Below, in pieces: positions 21,233-35,299 of a stretch of DNA of 64,000 nucleotides. The notes under the pieces were generated by a model that worked only from the letters and a program-made list of their open reading frames with translations, was not told the DNA's origin and searched no databases. The stretch is from contig JALMLS010000092.1 of the NCBI GenBank assembly GCA_038496445.1, forward strand, positions 1 through 64,000, given 5' to 3'. Position 1 is the first letter of the stretch, and the number at the start of each line of letters is the position of its first letter. The translations under genes were made by a program, and so were the position numbers. Origin of the DNA: Trichosphaerium sp. ATCC 40318. Taxonomy: Eukaryota > Discosea > Flabellinia > Trichosidae.

Positions 21233-21964
21233 TTAACGAAACGAATTGGTTACACCTTGGAAATATGGTTTAAGTAGGTTGGCTTCTGCTTCCATTTCTT
21301 CTTCAGAGCGCGGCTTCCTTCCATCCTTTTCAATCTATTGCAAACATGACGCTGTTAACACCAAAGAAATAAAAAAACTAAATTGTTATTGGATATTGTA
21401 AAGCCACTGTACCTCACGGTAAATGTCATCATTGTCCGTAAAATCGCCTGGCTTTCGCGGTATGACATGTACGTGTACGTGTTCTACTGTTTGGCCGGCG
21501 TCAGCGCCATCCTACAATTATGCTGGTTAAACCTAACAATTGCCTTTTGCATTTCCGCCTTCGCGATCGTAGTTTTACTAGTGCTGTACGCGAGTGAAAG
21601 TAGTTAACGTACTTGTACAGTTATCGTTAAAGAGGTGCCTTTGAAGTGTTGCTCCATTGCGTTACCGACACTAGAAGGATGTCACTACGCGCATTATAGG
21701 CAAGATACGCACATCTGGGCAGAATGAAACAAATCGCTTATTTCACTAACTGTTAGATCTCTATAACGCTTTACTTTGCGTTTCTGACCAACAAAATCAG
21801 TATACAACACAAAGTGTGCTAAATCGTACAGGAATGAGTAGTACGTGGCCTGGTACAACAGGTTTCAGGTTTACGAAGCCAATAGTCTTGCTAGACTTGT
21901 AGAAAATACAAGTGTCCCGCGGAGTGTACTGACCAAAGACAAATGTTCCTACTTTGCTTGCCAT
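21233..21964 (-). CDS. FHIT: FHIT-like bis(5'-adenosyl)-triphosphatase (HIT family)
   Basis: A HIT-family hydrolase of diadenosine polyphosphates. Exons read [11 protein letters not shown], then [15 protein letters not shown] and [44 protein letters not shown] and [19 protein letters not shown]. The last contains the catalytic histidine triad HxHxHxxPR with the FHIT-specific [15 protein letters not shown] context. [13 protein letters not shown] and a final exon rich in Glu ([12 protein letters not shown]) follow, ending NSFR at 21233, as in FHIT. At least four introns, with donors GTACG, GTGCGT, GTACGT and GTACAG. It is divergent from PCNA. Confidence 0.88.
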
Positions 21965-22455
21965 CTCTTGTTAAAGTTCAAAAAACTTGTAAAACAACTT
22001 TTTCGGACGAAATTTACGAAATAAAACATTGTAAAGGCACAAAACAGCTCATACGCATTGAACGGTAGTAAAGCGCAAGTGGCTAAGCAAACATGTTTAA
22101 TTAACGGCTACAAACTAAACGAACGTAAACAGTACTACATCACTCGTATAATGTGTACAGGTGATGAGTAGGCATGATAGCGGTAGTGGAGGGCGCTTAC
22201 TTGGCTGTTCTTCGCCGTTCCAGCGTGTAAAAAAATAAGTGTAATCACAAAACAAAAAAAACTAACGGCTACTTCGAACCAGCTTTTATATTTTGTAGCG
22301 CGTGCAAAAACTCGTGGGCTGTTACAAGAAAATGGTCGTACCGCGAATTATAACGATTACTTCCTATTCCAGGCCTACAGATGACTTAACTCATTTGCCG
22401 CCAATATCATTTTACAGTTATTCATCTACATAACACAACACCACTCCATTAAAAA
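21965..22455. promoter_or_regulatory. Divergent promoter region between FHIT and PCNA
   Basis: This 491-base spacer between two divergent start codons contains AT-rich tracts and no convincing open frame. Promoters of both genes must be here; no motif is obvious. Confidence 0.4.
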
Positions 22456-23651
<1,196 letters not shown>

Positions 23652-23848
23652 ATGTCTTTTTTTTTTGCGCTGATTTTTGCGTTGTTATACTACTACTACA
23701 TGTACATAAGGCCAGAACAAGTTTATTTTTTGTACATAAGTGAAATAAAATTCTACGCTTTTCATTTCTTTAACAACTTGTCCGTTACATGTCAATCCGA
23801 ACAGTGTACTTACTAGTTCCACCCTCCTGAACAGAAATTAGTTTTTTT

Positions 23849-24845
23849 TTAAAAGCAGTTCGCACCTAGGAGATGGTTCGCTGCAGCGTTGACGTCATTT
23901 GAATAGATTTCCAAGAGTTGCTGTGCCTTTTCTTTGGATGCGCCAAGTTCCATTAAGTTTTGTATGGCTTCTAGAGGCGCTTACCAAAGTGTGAGCATTA
24001 AAAGTCAAAAGAATAGTTACGTACTGCCTGTGATTGCGCTACGGTTGTCAACTGGTCTGTTACCTGTGGCACGCTTAACCGCTGTGATCAAGAGTGCGAT
24101 AATGTTGGCATCATAAGAATCGTCTCTAGGCAGTCGTCCTTTTCTAGAGTTGTTATATTAGCTGACCGACAGTAACGCTTGGAAAAGAGGTACTTGTTTC
24201 TTATTGTGGCAGTAGTGCCGTCCTTGTCCAAGAGAAGCGCAACAATATTTCTGTTTCCTTTTTTTGCTTTTGCAGACGTTAGGAACTGTCAAAACAGCAC
24301 GAAATATTTACCTGCAATGTGTAGTGGCGTGTCACCTTGTTCATCTAGACGAAACGGTTTATTAGAGTGCCTGTACAGAAACGCCAAATGTAAATTAAAT
24401 TGAACGTACTCTGTTGTGATGGTGAGGCGCCGCCACTTAGAAGACGTTGTGTAGCGAGGTAGTGGTCATTTTTACACGTCAAGTGAAGGGCTGACTGACC
24501 TGGAATGTGTAAAAACGTTGTGCTACGTAGGCGCTTATCCAAGTACGAACCGTTAGAATCCTCTAAGTTTAACGAACAAACGTCACATAATTCTTCTATT
24601 ACCTCGTAGTGGCCTAGAAATGCCGTCAATATGGCGTAGAGTCAAGAACTAACCATTTGTACTGGCTAGATGAAGTGCAGAACTACCAAACTAAATAAAC
24701 ATCAGTATGTCAACGAACCACGCGCTAGTACTTCATTAACAGCATCAAATTCAATTGACTTTTTTGTTTTTTCGCTTATCAATTTTTTAACGTATTCCAC
24801 GTCACCACTAGAGCAAGCTTCGAAAAACTTTGCTTGTTCTGTCAT
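23849..24845 (-). CDS. Ankyrin repeat protein with C-terminal UBA domain
   Basis: Starts MTEQAKFFEACSSGDVEYVK, an opening ankyrin helix. Later exons give SSALHLAST, GHYEVIEELCDVC, QSALHLTCKNDHYLATQRLL and DEQGDTPLHIA, then KGNRNIVALLLDKDG, four or so ankyrin repeats split by short introns. The last exons read AIQNLMELGASKEKAQQLLE and IYSNDVNAAANHLLG, a UBA three-helix domain with the typical LMxLGxxxxxAxxxL start. The stop is at 23849. The combination suggests an adaptor that binds ubiquitin through UBA and a client through the ankyrin repeats. Convergent with PCNA, with a spacer of about 200 bases. Confidence 0.75.
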
Positions 24846-24989
24846 GTTTGCTATGTTTTACTAAAGATTATGTGAAATACAACAACTTAGCAGACTAAGC
24901 CAACTACACTCAATTGGAGCCTGGGCAGACTCACCTCTTATTAATAAGAATACAACTAAACCGTTACTACTTTGTAACGTAATTCGCAA

Positions 24990-27900
24990 ATGGCAGAACA
25001 AGCGCCAGTAACGGGATGGTCTATAGAGCAAGTGGGTGCATGGCTTGAGAGTAAAGGGTTGGGCGAATGTAAAGCGTGCTTTGCTGAAAAACAAATAGAC
25101 GGTGAAAAGCTTCTTACACTTGGTATACGCGACATACAACGATTAGGTACTTTTTGCCGTCCGTTTTACGCTGTTTTACCCTCTGAGCAGATATTCCAAA
25201 TCCTCGATTGTTCAGACGCATAGACTACAACGTAAAGAAGTTAAAGGAAGAACAAGCCACGAAAGTACAAAAAGCAGAGAGTAACTCACGAGAAGTACGA
25301 TTTAGAAAAAATATGTCACTTCTATAATCGACATTGTAGGTACTTGTTATGCAGCGTATGGCGCAAATAAACTCTCAAGTGGACGCTCCAGCAGCTAAGC
25401 CTGAGACGCCAACGTCAAAACAAACTGAGGAGAAGCCTGTCAAGGACGCGTCTACCAAACCAGTTGAAGACAGAGCAGGTACCCACTCGCTCAGGAAAAC
25501 ATCAAGTGAGACAATAATGATAACGGTTTCTCTTTTAGACACATGGGATACACCACAGGTGGTTGCATGGTTCAATAGTATAGGGATGAGCCAGTATGGC
25601 GACACCTGTAAACAGAAAAATATAAACGGCGCTGCGTTGCTGGCGCTGAGTGCCCGTGATATTGTCCGTACCTTCAACATACAGAACTTGAAAGACAGGT
25701 ACCACGTTTCATCGTGTACACGATACACGTTTTATTGAGGATGATTGATAGGCACAAGATATCCCATGAACTCGCAAAGGTAAAAACTAAGGTAACTGAA
25801 AAGAAGAACACATCTGCTGAGGACAATGTGGTGTACGTTGTTGGAGCTTTGAAATGTTTTGCAGTTCTCGCTTGTCAGGCTAATTATATCATTCGTTAAA
25901 GCGTCAATCCAAATGAACAAAGGCCACCTCAATACAAGTACATGAATGGTGTCTATGTACACTACACCACAGCAAACAGTGCTGTTATTTTTGAAGGTGA
26001 GAACACCAAAGATGTTCCAAAGGTTGTCGCATTTACACTGGAACGACCTGTAAATACGGTGCAATCGCACAAGACATACCCAATCCACATCTTTCTATTG
26101 CCAAAGTGCACCAAGAAAGTGTTTTTGCGTGTGGTGGCTCAAGATAAGACTAAACCAATGACCTTTTCTTTCACGTGCACACAGCGTGATGCAGTGATTG
26201 ACGACTATTTAACGGTATGATACAAGTGAGTACTTGATTTGTTCTAAGCTATGCACGCCAGACCAAAGATGAACAAATGTCAGAGGTGATCGCAGCCAAT
26301 AAGGCCTTGTACACAGTCGAAGATAATGTTGATGTGTCCGTCTTGAGAGAGCGATGCGCTTCAATGAAGGCTTCTTTTATAGATTTGGCTTTCCCTCCTG
26401 TGAAAAAGTCATTGTACATTGACCTCAATGACCTCCCTAAAGAAGCGAGTACGCCATTATAACGAAACTGAAATCAAAAACGACTACCATCTCACACGTG
26501 ATCGGTTAGAGCGTTTTCCTATTCAGTGGAAGAGACCTGTAGAGTTCGGTGGCTCTGATTTAAAGTACCACGAGAAGACTCCTTTATTTCCAATAACACC
26601 ACCTGTAGGGTATTTTCAGGTGGTATACAGCCTAGTGATATACAGCAAGGAAAGCTTGGTGATTGTTGGTATGATTAAAAGGAGAGTGCAAGCCGCGTCC
26701 AATAACAAGTTTACTCCAGGTTCCTTGGATCTCTTTCTATTATTGCCGCAAAGCCAGAGCTCGTCTTGAATCTGATGCTCACCAAGGAGTACAATGAACA
26801 AGGTATATATGAGGCACAGTTCTATAGAGGTGAATCTTGGACCAAGGTGGTCATTGACGACTACCTCCCTTGCACACCAATAACAGGGTTAGTACATATT
26901 TATTGCTATTTGAATGCATCCTTCCTCACACTTTTACTCAGCCACATGCCTTGGGATTTGGAAACACAACTTAGAGTAAATCCCTTTGGTCCACGTGGAG
27001 GTTTAGTATACACTCGGACGAACAACAATGCATTGTGGGTTTGTTTACTTGAAAAGGTACGCACCTAGCTGCCAACGCCCACTTGCTGTTTTTATTAAGT
27101 TTTGTGGTAGGCATACGCCAAGTTGAACAAGTCGTACCAAGCCCTAGAAGCTGGTACCCTTGCAGAATCGATGCGAGACTTAACAAGCTATCCGTGTTAC
27201 TACATGAACACGTTGTACTACGACAAGTGCGGTTCATCACCACGGAATCATTGTCTCAAACAATCTGTTGTAGAGAGGTCATTTGGGAGAGATTGTACGA
27301 AGCTCACAGCAATGGATTATTGATTGGATGCTCATCTCGTCACTTGACACTAGAAGAACGCTTTTCTGGATTCTCTTTGGACAAATTTGGAATAGTATCA
27401 GGTCATGCCTATGGTCTTCTAGGCGTAAAGAAAGTGACTCACGGTGGTAAGATTCTGAGGTTATTGCGTGTCAGAAATCCTTGGGGTAATTTTGAGTGGA
27501 AGGGCGACTATGGTAATGACTCCTCTCTGTGGACAGCTGAACTCAAGGCTTTGGTTGATTATAAAAGAGAATCAGGAACATTCTGGATAGAGTGGCGTGA
27601 TTTTACAGAACACTTTAGAGAGGTTACAGGTATGCATGCCTATTGTAGTAGGTTGGTAATAATTATTAACGACTTTACAAAAAGTGTGTTTGTATGGACA
27701 GATAAACGACTGGAAAAAGCAGTCATTTACTGGCGAGTATGACAACGACAATCAATATGGTCCACAATTCGAGTTCACTGTAAAAGAGCGCACACAATTG
27801 TGTGTGACGCTATCAAAGAAGGATCTCAGATTCTCGTGTGGTATGCACCCAAACTGATTCTGTTTGCAAATCAACCTAATGCATTTCATCAGGTGCTGAC

Positions 27901-28792
27901 GTTGATAACAAGCATGGATTGTACCTTCTAAAAGAAGTCAACGACTCTGTTAACTATACTTGCGTTGATCTTGTAGACGGTACAGGTGATTGGACGCGTA
28001 GAGAACTGACACTTGTGCTTGACTTGGAACCTTCTCAAAAAGTATGTTTCTTTGTTTTCAACATTCATTGTATTAGTTTTACCACTCCGTTTAACATGTT
28101 GTGTTTAGCCTTATATTCTGGTTTGCTCTGCGCGTATAGGTAACCTCAAATTCAGCAGTTGCAGCTGGACGTTGGAGATCTCTAGCAAGCAGGACATTCA
28201 AGTCAAACAGCGTACTGTAATCAATCGCGATCACATGTTGCTCAGTCTTGTTGCCTTCCAGAGATACCATATCAAGAAGGAAGATGTACGCACTCATTTT
28301 ATAACAACTGCTTCTAACACGTGGGTGAAACGGAATAGGTGTTCTGCTCCATGTTGTATGCCCTGATGCACTATGCATACTACAATGACAACAGAGTCAT
28401 CATAGCCAAATACGGTGTCATTCCATTCTTGCTAGAACACATACCGTATGAATTCAAAAACATTGATTGTACTGTCTAATGTGCTGACATTGGTTGTATA
28501 CAGGAAGTTTAACGAAAAGAAGACGACACAAAAGATTGCATTGTCTCTCATATGGAATCTGGCTTGTGGCACTGGTACGACAATTTTCGCGGTGATAAGG
28601 CAATGGGAACTCAGTTTTGTGATATTAGATGTTCGTAAGGAATTGGTGTCTCTTGGTGCTCAACAGTTGATTTCTTCGATAACAGCCAAGTACTACAAGA
28701 ATGCTGAAATAAGAGAGATTGCAGCTGTTGCCTCCAGAAATCTAGAAATAGAGAACGGCATTGGTACGACCTCAACAGCTGTGGCTACATAA
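24990..28792 (+). CDS. Two SAM domains, calpain cysteine protease and armadillo-like tail
   Basis: A multi-domain calpain. N-terminal SAM domain: WSIEQVGAWLESKGLGEC. A charged linker follows (LKEEQATKVQKAE), then a second SAM domain: WDTPQVVAWFNSIGMSQYG. A beta-rich calpain-type domain comes next (NGVYVHYTTANSAVIFEG). The protease core shows all three catalytic residues: Cys in GDCWFLGSLSIIA (formed across a GTATGA intron at about 26672), His in SGHAYGLLGV and Asn in RVRNPWGNFEWKG. A C2-like domain follows (YDNDNQYGPQFEFTVKE, LKFSSCSWTLEISSKQDIQ). The frame then runs on through clean splice sites into helical repeats: FCSMLYALMHYAY, YGVIPFLLEHIP, IALSLIWNLACG, EIREIAAVASRNLE, stop at 28792. 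The tail is armadillo-like and unusual for calpains. Calcium dependence cannot be judged. Confidence 0.8.
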
Positions 28793-28817
28793 ATAGCGCT
28801 AATGTTAAATATTAGCA

Positions 28818-29361
28818 ATGGATCCTTTGATAGAGAAATGTATCATTGGCGATGCTTGTACATTCACTGTTACAGGAGACAAAACCTTCTTGTTGCAGGT
28901 ATGGTATGATTGCTACACATGCAATCTAAGATCAGGTTATGGTGTATGTGCCACGTGTGCTAGTACGTTTCACAAAGTTGTTACAAGCTGTTAATGACTT
29001 GTTACTAGCTAAATGCCATGCTGGCCACAATCTGAGTCCACCAAAGTTTGCACGATTTTATTGTGATTGTGTACGTCATATTTAACAGCAACATAACAAC
29101 TCTCTACTACAATTCAACTTTGCACTAGGGTTCTGGAGCGCTAAAGGACAAGCTATGTACTTGCGTCAAGAAACCAGAGGATCTTGGACTGCAAAAAAGG
29201 AGAGAACGTGATGAAGACTACATATCCAAGGTTCGTCGCTTAACATATGTTTGCATCCACCTTCAGCTCACCCATCTTAGGACGAACTTAATCCTGATCC
29301 AGACCCCTTCAAATTACCGTTTGGTTTACCGAGTGCGCCACACCATGATTTGACGAACTAG
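28818..29361 (+). CDS. Small UBR-box zinc-finger protein
   Basis: Begins MDPLIEKCIIGDACTFTVTG only 25 bases after the calpain stop. The Cys/His pattern WYDCYTCNLRSG..VCATCAS, then KCHAGHNLSP after an intron and FYCDCGSG, matches the UBR box, a two-zinc fold that binds N-degrons in E3 ligases or acts in UBR7-type proteins. Later residues give LCTCVKKPEDLGLQKRRERD and a Pro-rich end (NPDPDPFKLPFGLPSAP). No RING, HECT or PHD domain follows, so it is either a stand-alone reader or an adaptor. Three short introns. Confidence 0.75.
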
Positions 29362-29527
29362 CTAACGCTATTTAGAACCTAAAAAACCAAAATCCAAATC
29401 TAACAATATTGCAACGCTGTTTGACTCATAATAAATTGAATGTATTCAATAAACGAAAAAACGTCAGATATGTCCAAATAATACGCAATTGCTCAAAGTT
29501 TGTTGTTAGATAAAGCAAAAGGTTATT

Positions 29528-29609
29528 CGACACGAGCAGGATTTGAACCTGCGCGGGCAGAGCCCAATAGATTTCAAGTCTATCTCCTTAACCACTCGGA
29601 CATCGTGTC
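29528..29609 (-). tRNA. tRNA-Ser (anticodon TGA)
   Basis: Minus strand, 82 bases with a long variable arm as expected for serine. Acceptor GACACGA pairs with TCGTGTC, discriminator G. Anticodon stem ATAGA/TCTAT closes loop CTTGAAA with anticodon TGA. Variable arm GGGCTC..TGCCC region and T stem GCAGG/CCTGC with loop TTCAAAT. Confidence 0.95.
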
Positions 29610-29921
29610 TTGTTCTGGTTAATGAAGCAAAAATTACGCTACCCATTTTTTAAGAATCAATAATTCTTTCTCAAGAGCTGAAAATGTTTTTGTACGTTAA
29701 TATGTTTGCGTACTTGTTTCCAGTGCATCAGCGAGCCGAGCGAATAGACTTGTGACACTTTTTTGTCAGGTAACAACACAGTGGTTATTAATAAGCAGCT
29801 GTAGAATAGCATGGTTGTAAAAAGGCCACAAAGGTTCTGGCATTGAAGAATCTAATGTTTGCGTTTATCGTACACTGTATTATTTACAATAGAGTTTTTT
29901 AAAAAAGGTTGATTACGCCAA
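29610..29921. other. Intergenic region, no gene seen
   Basis: AT-rich spacer between tRNA-Ser and the 3' end of the coiled-coil gene. No feature recognised. Confidence 0.4.
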
Positions 29922-32900
29922 TCAAGCTGATGTATTGCTGGTTGGATCTGGTCCTGCCAAATATTTCCTGCGATCAACAGTCTCCAACCAGTTATTAATG
30001 TACTCCTCAGGAGCTGATCCACTCATCTACGAAGAAAGCGGTCAGCAATGTTCAAAAACAAAACAAGAAAAGTCTAAACGGGCATTGCCGTACGTTGACA
30101 TTAAAATAGACCAAAATCTTCCGCAAAAAGTAAACCAAATCGCTATTCTCGCTCTTTTTATCAACAAGCATAAGTTTAATCTTCTTGTTGCGTCTTGCAA
30201 GCATATTAACCTAACACTGCATCAGCACGTACTAAAAACACAACACAACATAAAAGAAAAACTAAAGAAGTATGTGTACATTGGTGTCATGAGCATCTTT
30301 GAGGTCATGCAATTCATTATCAAGGTCATTCACTTTCTTCTCCAACTCCTTTATGATCGCACGACACTGTGTCACTTCCATGGTCAGTGCGGAGTTCGAG
30401 GTCATTAAATCAGGAAGCATATCGCATAACTGATCAAACGCCTCCTGTCTCTTTGGGTTCTCAACGTGACTGGCAGCCATTGCGAACTTTGCAATAGTTT
30501 GCACTCTTTGCTGTGACAAATGCGACGCTTCAATGAGTTCAACAAGTGTGTAGTTCTTCAGAGCCAATTCATCACGCTCCTTCTTGGCCTCGTCCAACCT
30601 CAATGTCAACCGTTTTACACGTCCTAGGAGGTGAGCTTTTTGTTCAGCTGTTTGCCTAAAGGACCAAACCGTCAATAACAAAAAAAAAATTACAAAAAGT
30701 TCACAGTGTGCTACTAACCTGGATATTTTATCAAAGTCTGAACGAATACTCTCAATGCTACTACGTTTACTGTGATCCGCTAAGCTCAATAACTTCCATC
30801 TATAAAGGCGATTAATAACAATAATACGACAGGCATATTTTTTGAGTAATAGAAGAGCTGCAGGCGTACTTGTTGGCTTTGTCTAGATAGTCAATCTTTT
30901 TATTAGCAATCTCTAGTGCCCGTTGAAGTGCACTAATCTCTTCTACGTTGTCCTGGTTGCTACTTGCCTGTTGCCTATACAACCAGTGTTAATACACAAC
31001 GCTATCGAACAAACAGAAAATGTGTAATCGTACCCAGAAGTGGTGCGTCTGAGTTGTTCTTCAAGACGCACAATAGTCTCGTTTCTTTCCTTTAACGAGA
31101 ATTCCGCTTCTTGAAGTGACGCTGTCAATTCTTCTTGTGCAGCCTTTAGGTCTGCATCCTTGTCCTTTAGTGCTTGTTGAAGTGTAGCGCTTGTTTGCTC
31201 AAGCTCGGCAACGGATAACTCATTGCGCAGACAAGCTTCATTGGCTGAGCTCAGAGACACTTTTGTCGCAGCCACCTCATCTTCTAGCACCTTATTGGCT
31301 TGTTCAAGTTGGGTGTTGCGTTCCTTCTCTCCCTCTACAACCTTCACCAAAGCCTCCTTCTCTTCTTGCTCTACTTTATAGCTATGCTGCAAGGTCTCAA
31401 GAGACAAGGCAGTGGCATCACTAGCCTGTTTCAGGGCATCGTAGTTGGTTTGGATGTTTTCAATTTCGCGACATTTTGATTCCAAAGCGGCACTCTGTTC
31501 CGCCACAGAAGCTTGTAACGCTCTCAGTTCATCTACATGACCTTGAGCTGAAGCTGATAGGTTCTCAGTGAGTTGTGCCCTTTCGATTTCAAAGGCGTTC
31601 TTCTGTTGATCCATCTCGTTGAACAGTTTGGCGTGAGCCTTTTGCAAATTGACAAAGTCAACGCCCAACTTTTCAACAGCGATAGCCTTTTCAGCCACGT
31701 GACTGGACACTGCAGCGTCTAGTAAGCTAACGGTATTGATCATCTCACGAAGGACATCTATAGATTCACCTTGAGGAGGTGTACTATTGTATTCGGAGCC
31801 AATGGCCTTGAACACATTCTGCAGTTTGCTTTCAATTGAAGAAATGGCATCAAGATGAGCGACATTGCTGGCACTCACTGACTCAGCATGCTGGCGCTCA
31901 GCTTCAGATTTAGCGTTCTTGAGGTCACTGTACTGTCTGGAGAGTCGAGAAAAGCAAAAGTTAAGGCCAACGAGTTGTAGCTGATGGTGTTTTGTCACCT
32001 AACAAATAATTAGTAAAAAGAATTGGGTTACAACTTATTTGACAAAAAAGAAAAAAAGTGGTACTTGAGCCTGTCCTGCGTGTGCTGTTGCTAATGCTTC
32101 CTCTGCATTGGCTAAACGTTCGCTGTAGTCTGTTTCGCAACGCTTGGAAGAGGCCATGAAATTTTCAAGGTTAACCATGGTAGTCTCGGTGATTTTCTTT
32201 AAGGAAGAATTCTCCAAGTTGAGGTATTCAATTTCTTGTTGCAGTTGGGCTTGATGCTCTGTAAACGCTTTTAATTTTTCTTCTGCAGTTACCACTGCTT
32301 GTTCTTTATGTAGTGTTAATTGTATTTTAGACAGTATAGGCGTTACCTGTAGCTTGAAGTGTAGTCAAGGCATGAGACAATTTTCCTTCAATAGTCTAAA
32401 AATAAAGTTAGAAAACATAAATTTAGTGAATCGCCAATGACTATCGAACCTTGCATTCTGAATCTTTGGTTTTTAGTTGCTCTTCTAGCGCTGCACATGT
32501 AGTCCCTTGGGTAGCCAACGATTGTGTCTACAGTAGAGTTAAGGAGATAAAAAAAGAGGTCGCATGAAAAAAAAGAGTACCAGCTGCATTATTTGTTGTT
32601 TGAGGCCGTGATTCTCTTGGAGCTGTCCGTCATATGAGCTTGATACAGTACCAAGTTTAGCTTCGAGTTCACATAGTTCAGCGATTTGCTGCTCAAGATT
32701 TGCTATTGTTTCCTTTCCAGCGGCTACCTTTGAGACTTGTGTCAACTTTTGTTACAGCAAAACAACAAAATGTGTGGATACTTACTTGTTGTAACGTTTC
32801 TTCTAGCACACCATCAACACCAACTTTCTCTTCGGTAAGTGCTTGTAAGGCTCCTTGGGTTTCCTTTAATTTAGCATGATTTTCACAGGCATATTGGCTT

Positions 32901-35299
32901 TGCAAGGCGAGGCGTTGCTCAGTCCTAATCAGACAATGAATCAATCAAACAACAAACCAAGGAGAAAAAAAAAAGAATGAACGTCGAGGACAGTGAACAA
33001 CAAGACGGGTAAATAGGAATTGAATAACGTACGTAGCTAGTTTCTCTTTACATTCTTTCAACTCTGTGTTATTTTGCTCGGCTTTAGAGATGAGTGATTT
33101 ACGCTCACGGTCAAGTGCTTCAACCGCTGCGCTGATTTCGCGTCTTGCTGCCTGGATATCAGCTTCACGTGAGTTAACTCCACTGCGAAGAGTGTAGATA
33201 TGCTATTAAAACAAAGCGTTAGCCACAACGTGCATTAAAAATAACAAAGCCACAGTGGAGTCAAAACGAAAAAAAGTAAAAAACAAAAGCTGACTACCAA
33301 AAAAGCTGCATCCACAAAAAAAAAAAGAGTCCAAGTACCTGAGCTGCTTGTGAGCATTTCGCACTAAAGAGTTCGAGGTGTTTACGCTTAGCTTCTAGTT
33401 GTTGTGATGTTTGAGCAACCTTATCCATCTTTGATAACAAGGCAAGGTATCTCTCCTTGTACTTTTCTTGCTGATACTCGTCTATCAACTTTTGTGTTTG
33501 CTCCTTATGCTCCTTGTACATTACTGTAATATCCAACTCTAGGTCTTTCACCTGACGTTCAGATTTTTGCAAGCGAGCTTCCATATCCTCAAACTCCGCA
33601 TTGCGCTGCTCTGTCAGTGATTCTGTGGCTTTGATCTTTTCTTGAAGGACATTAACTGCTTCTTCCTTTATTGCAAGACACGCTTCCATCTCTGCCATTC
33701 GAGATGAGTACTGACCGAATTGCCTACCACACACTTTAGAACAACAACGAAATCAACGCCGAACAAAAAAAACAGGTCTAGTTTCGAACAGAAACGCGTC
33801 ACAAAAATTAAAAGACAAAAATTTAGGCTATGCTTGAATTAATAGAACATGTCAAAAAAATTGTAATTGGACAAAACTTACTGTTGAGCATCCTCGAGTT
33901 TTGAGGCATAAGCCTTGATTTGTGTATCCTTCTCTTCCAAAATCATGGATTCTTTCTCTACTAGAGTCTCTTGAAGGGAATCAAGTTTCATTTCCTTCTC
34001 TGTGAGCAATAGCTGGTAACGATGATCGAGTTGTTTCACATCTTCCTTCAAAGACTCAATGATATCAGTCTTAGAACTGACTGTCACACGAAGGTTGCGA
34101 TTACGCTCTTCTAACTTTTCATTCTTTTCTCTCAATAACTGCGTCCTAATCATCCAACTCTCATTGCTAGTAGATGTAGGAGAGTCAGCGCCATTATCAT
34201 CAACCTCTGTATGCACTAAGGCGAAAACAAAAGTCAGCCAAGACCATCAACAAAAAAAAAATCAAAAAACTGCCAGCTGTTTTAGATAGTTGGGTTGGTA
34301 CCTTTAGACTCTATTTGTTCTTTCAATGCCAATATTTCTTCATCTTTTTCTCGGCAAAGGCTGTAAATAGGTCAACAAAGGCAAGGCAAGTCCGAATAAA
34401 GAAAACTTACGCTTTCAAGTCCGCTAGTTGTTGTTCTTGATTTGCTATTGTCTGCTGTCTTGTCTGACGCTCTTGGAGCAATATATCGAATCGAATTTCT
34501 TGCGTTGCATACTTCTCTACTTGATCAGCGAGTGCAGTATCGCGTTCTTGGATGGTAGTGATCGCCTCTGAGAGCTGACCACTCAAAATCTCAACTTGCT
34601 CCTTCAGACTCGTCGTATTAGCCAGTTGCTCTGTTAATAACTGATAAAAAGTCAGTAGGGACCTCTAACGATAAGAGGCGAATACAAGGCGCTAGCGGTC
34701 CAGAAGAGAAAAAATGAAATCCATACTTTTAAAATACGCGGACGTGCGCTGTGAGGATTTTTAAAGGTGTTCTGACGTACTTTATTGCCTTGGCCAATGT
34801 TTCCATGTAATCGTTTAGCTGCTCCTTCCCATTCGCTGGTGTTGTCCTTTTCGAGTAATAACTTTTCATTTAGGTTCACTACGAGATCCACGAGAGTTTG
34901 GGAATCCAAATGCTTGGAGAGACGTTGAGAAACGAATAAAGTTTTTCTTTTGAATTATTGTTCAAATAAACAAAACAGGTTGTACTTGGTACACTACCCT
35001 TCAATTGGCCACGTACTTGTAGTTTATCTCGTGAAAGTTTTGGCACGACAGGTGAAGCGTGCAGTTCATCAAATCCAGCACCTTCGCGTGGCGTAGCTTT
35101 AGGAGGTTTACGAGGAGTGCCAACATGAGGTTTCATTATGCGTTTCTTTAGCAACTCTTGTGGCAAAACAGGGTTTTCTCCTGCTTTGGACGCAAATACG
35201 CGTTGGTTGTTGTTTTTTAAGCTAGTTGCGCTTGCCTGGTTACGCGGTTAATTTTTTTTGAAAGTTCAAATATACAAAACGCGGGAGGGTTACCATCAT
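29922..35299 (-). CDS. Giant coiled-coil protein
   Basis: The start is assigned to ATG at 35299: a tiny exon (MM) spliced by GTAACC to ASATSLKNNNQRVFASKAG. The N-terminal region is basic and Pro-rich (KPHVGTPRKPPKATPREGA). From about 34900 to 30270, more than a dozen exons encode almost continuous heptad-like, Glu/Lys/Gln-rich helices, such as EKLEERNRNLRVTVSSK, MEACLAIKEEAVNVLQEK and LAQ-type repeats around 31900-31100. The C-terminal exon (about 30005-29922) is non-helical: PEEYINNWLETVDRRKYLAG, ending NTSA. Total length is well over 1,200 residues. There is no motor or membrane domain. A cytoskeletal, centrosomal or Golgi tether role is likely by architecture only; I cannot name the family. 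Confidence 0.7.

Noticed and set aside
29935-30408. Plus-strand open frame of about 157 codons
   Set aside because: It lacks an ATG and overlaps the last exons of the coiled-coil gene on the other strand.
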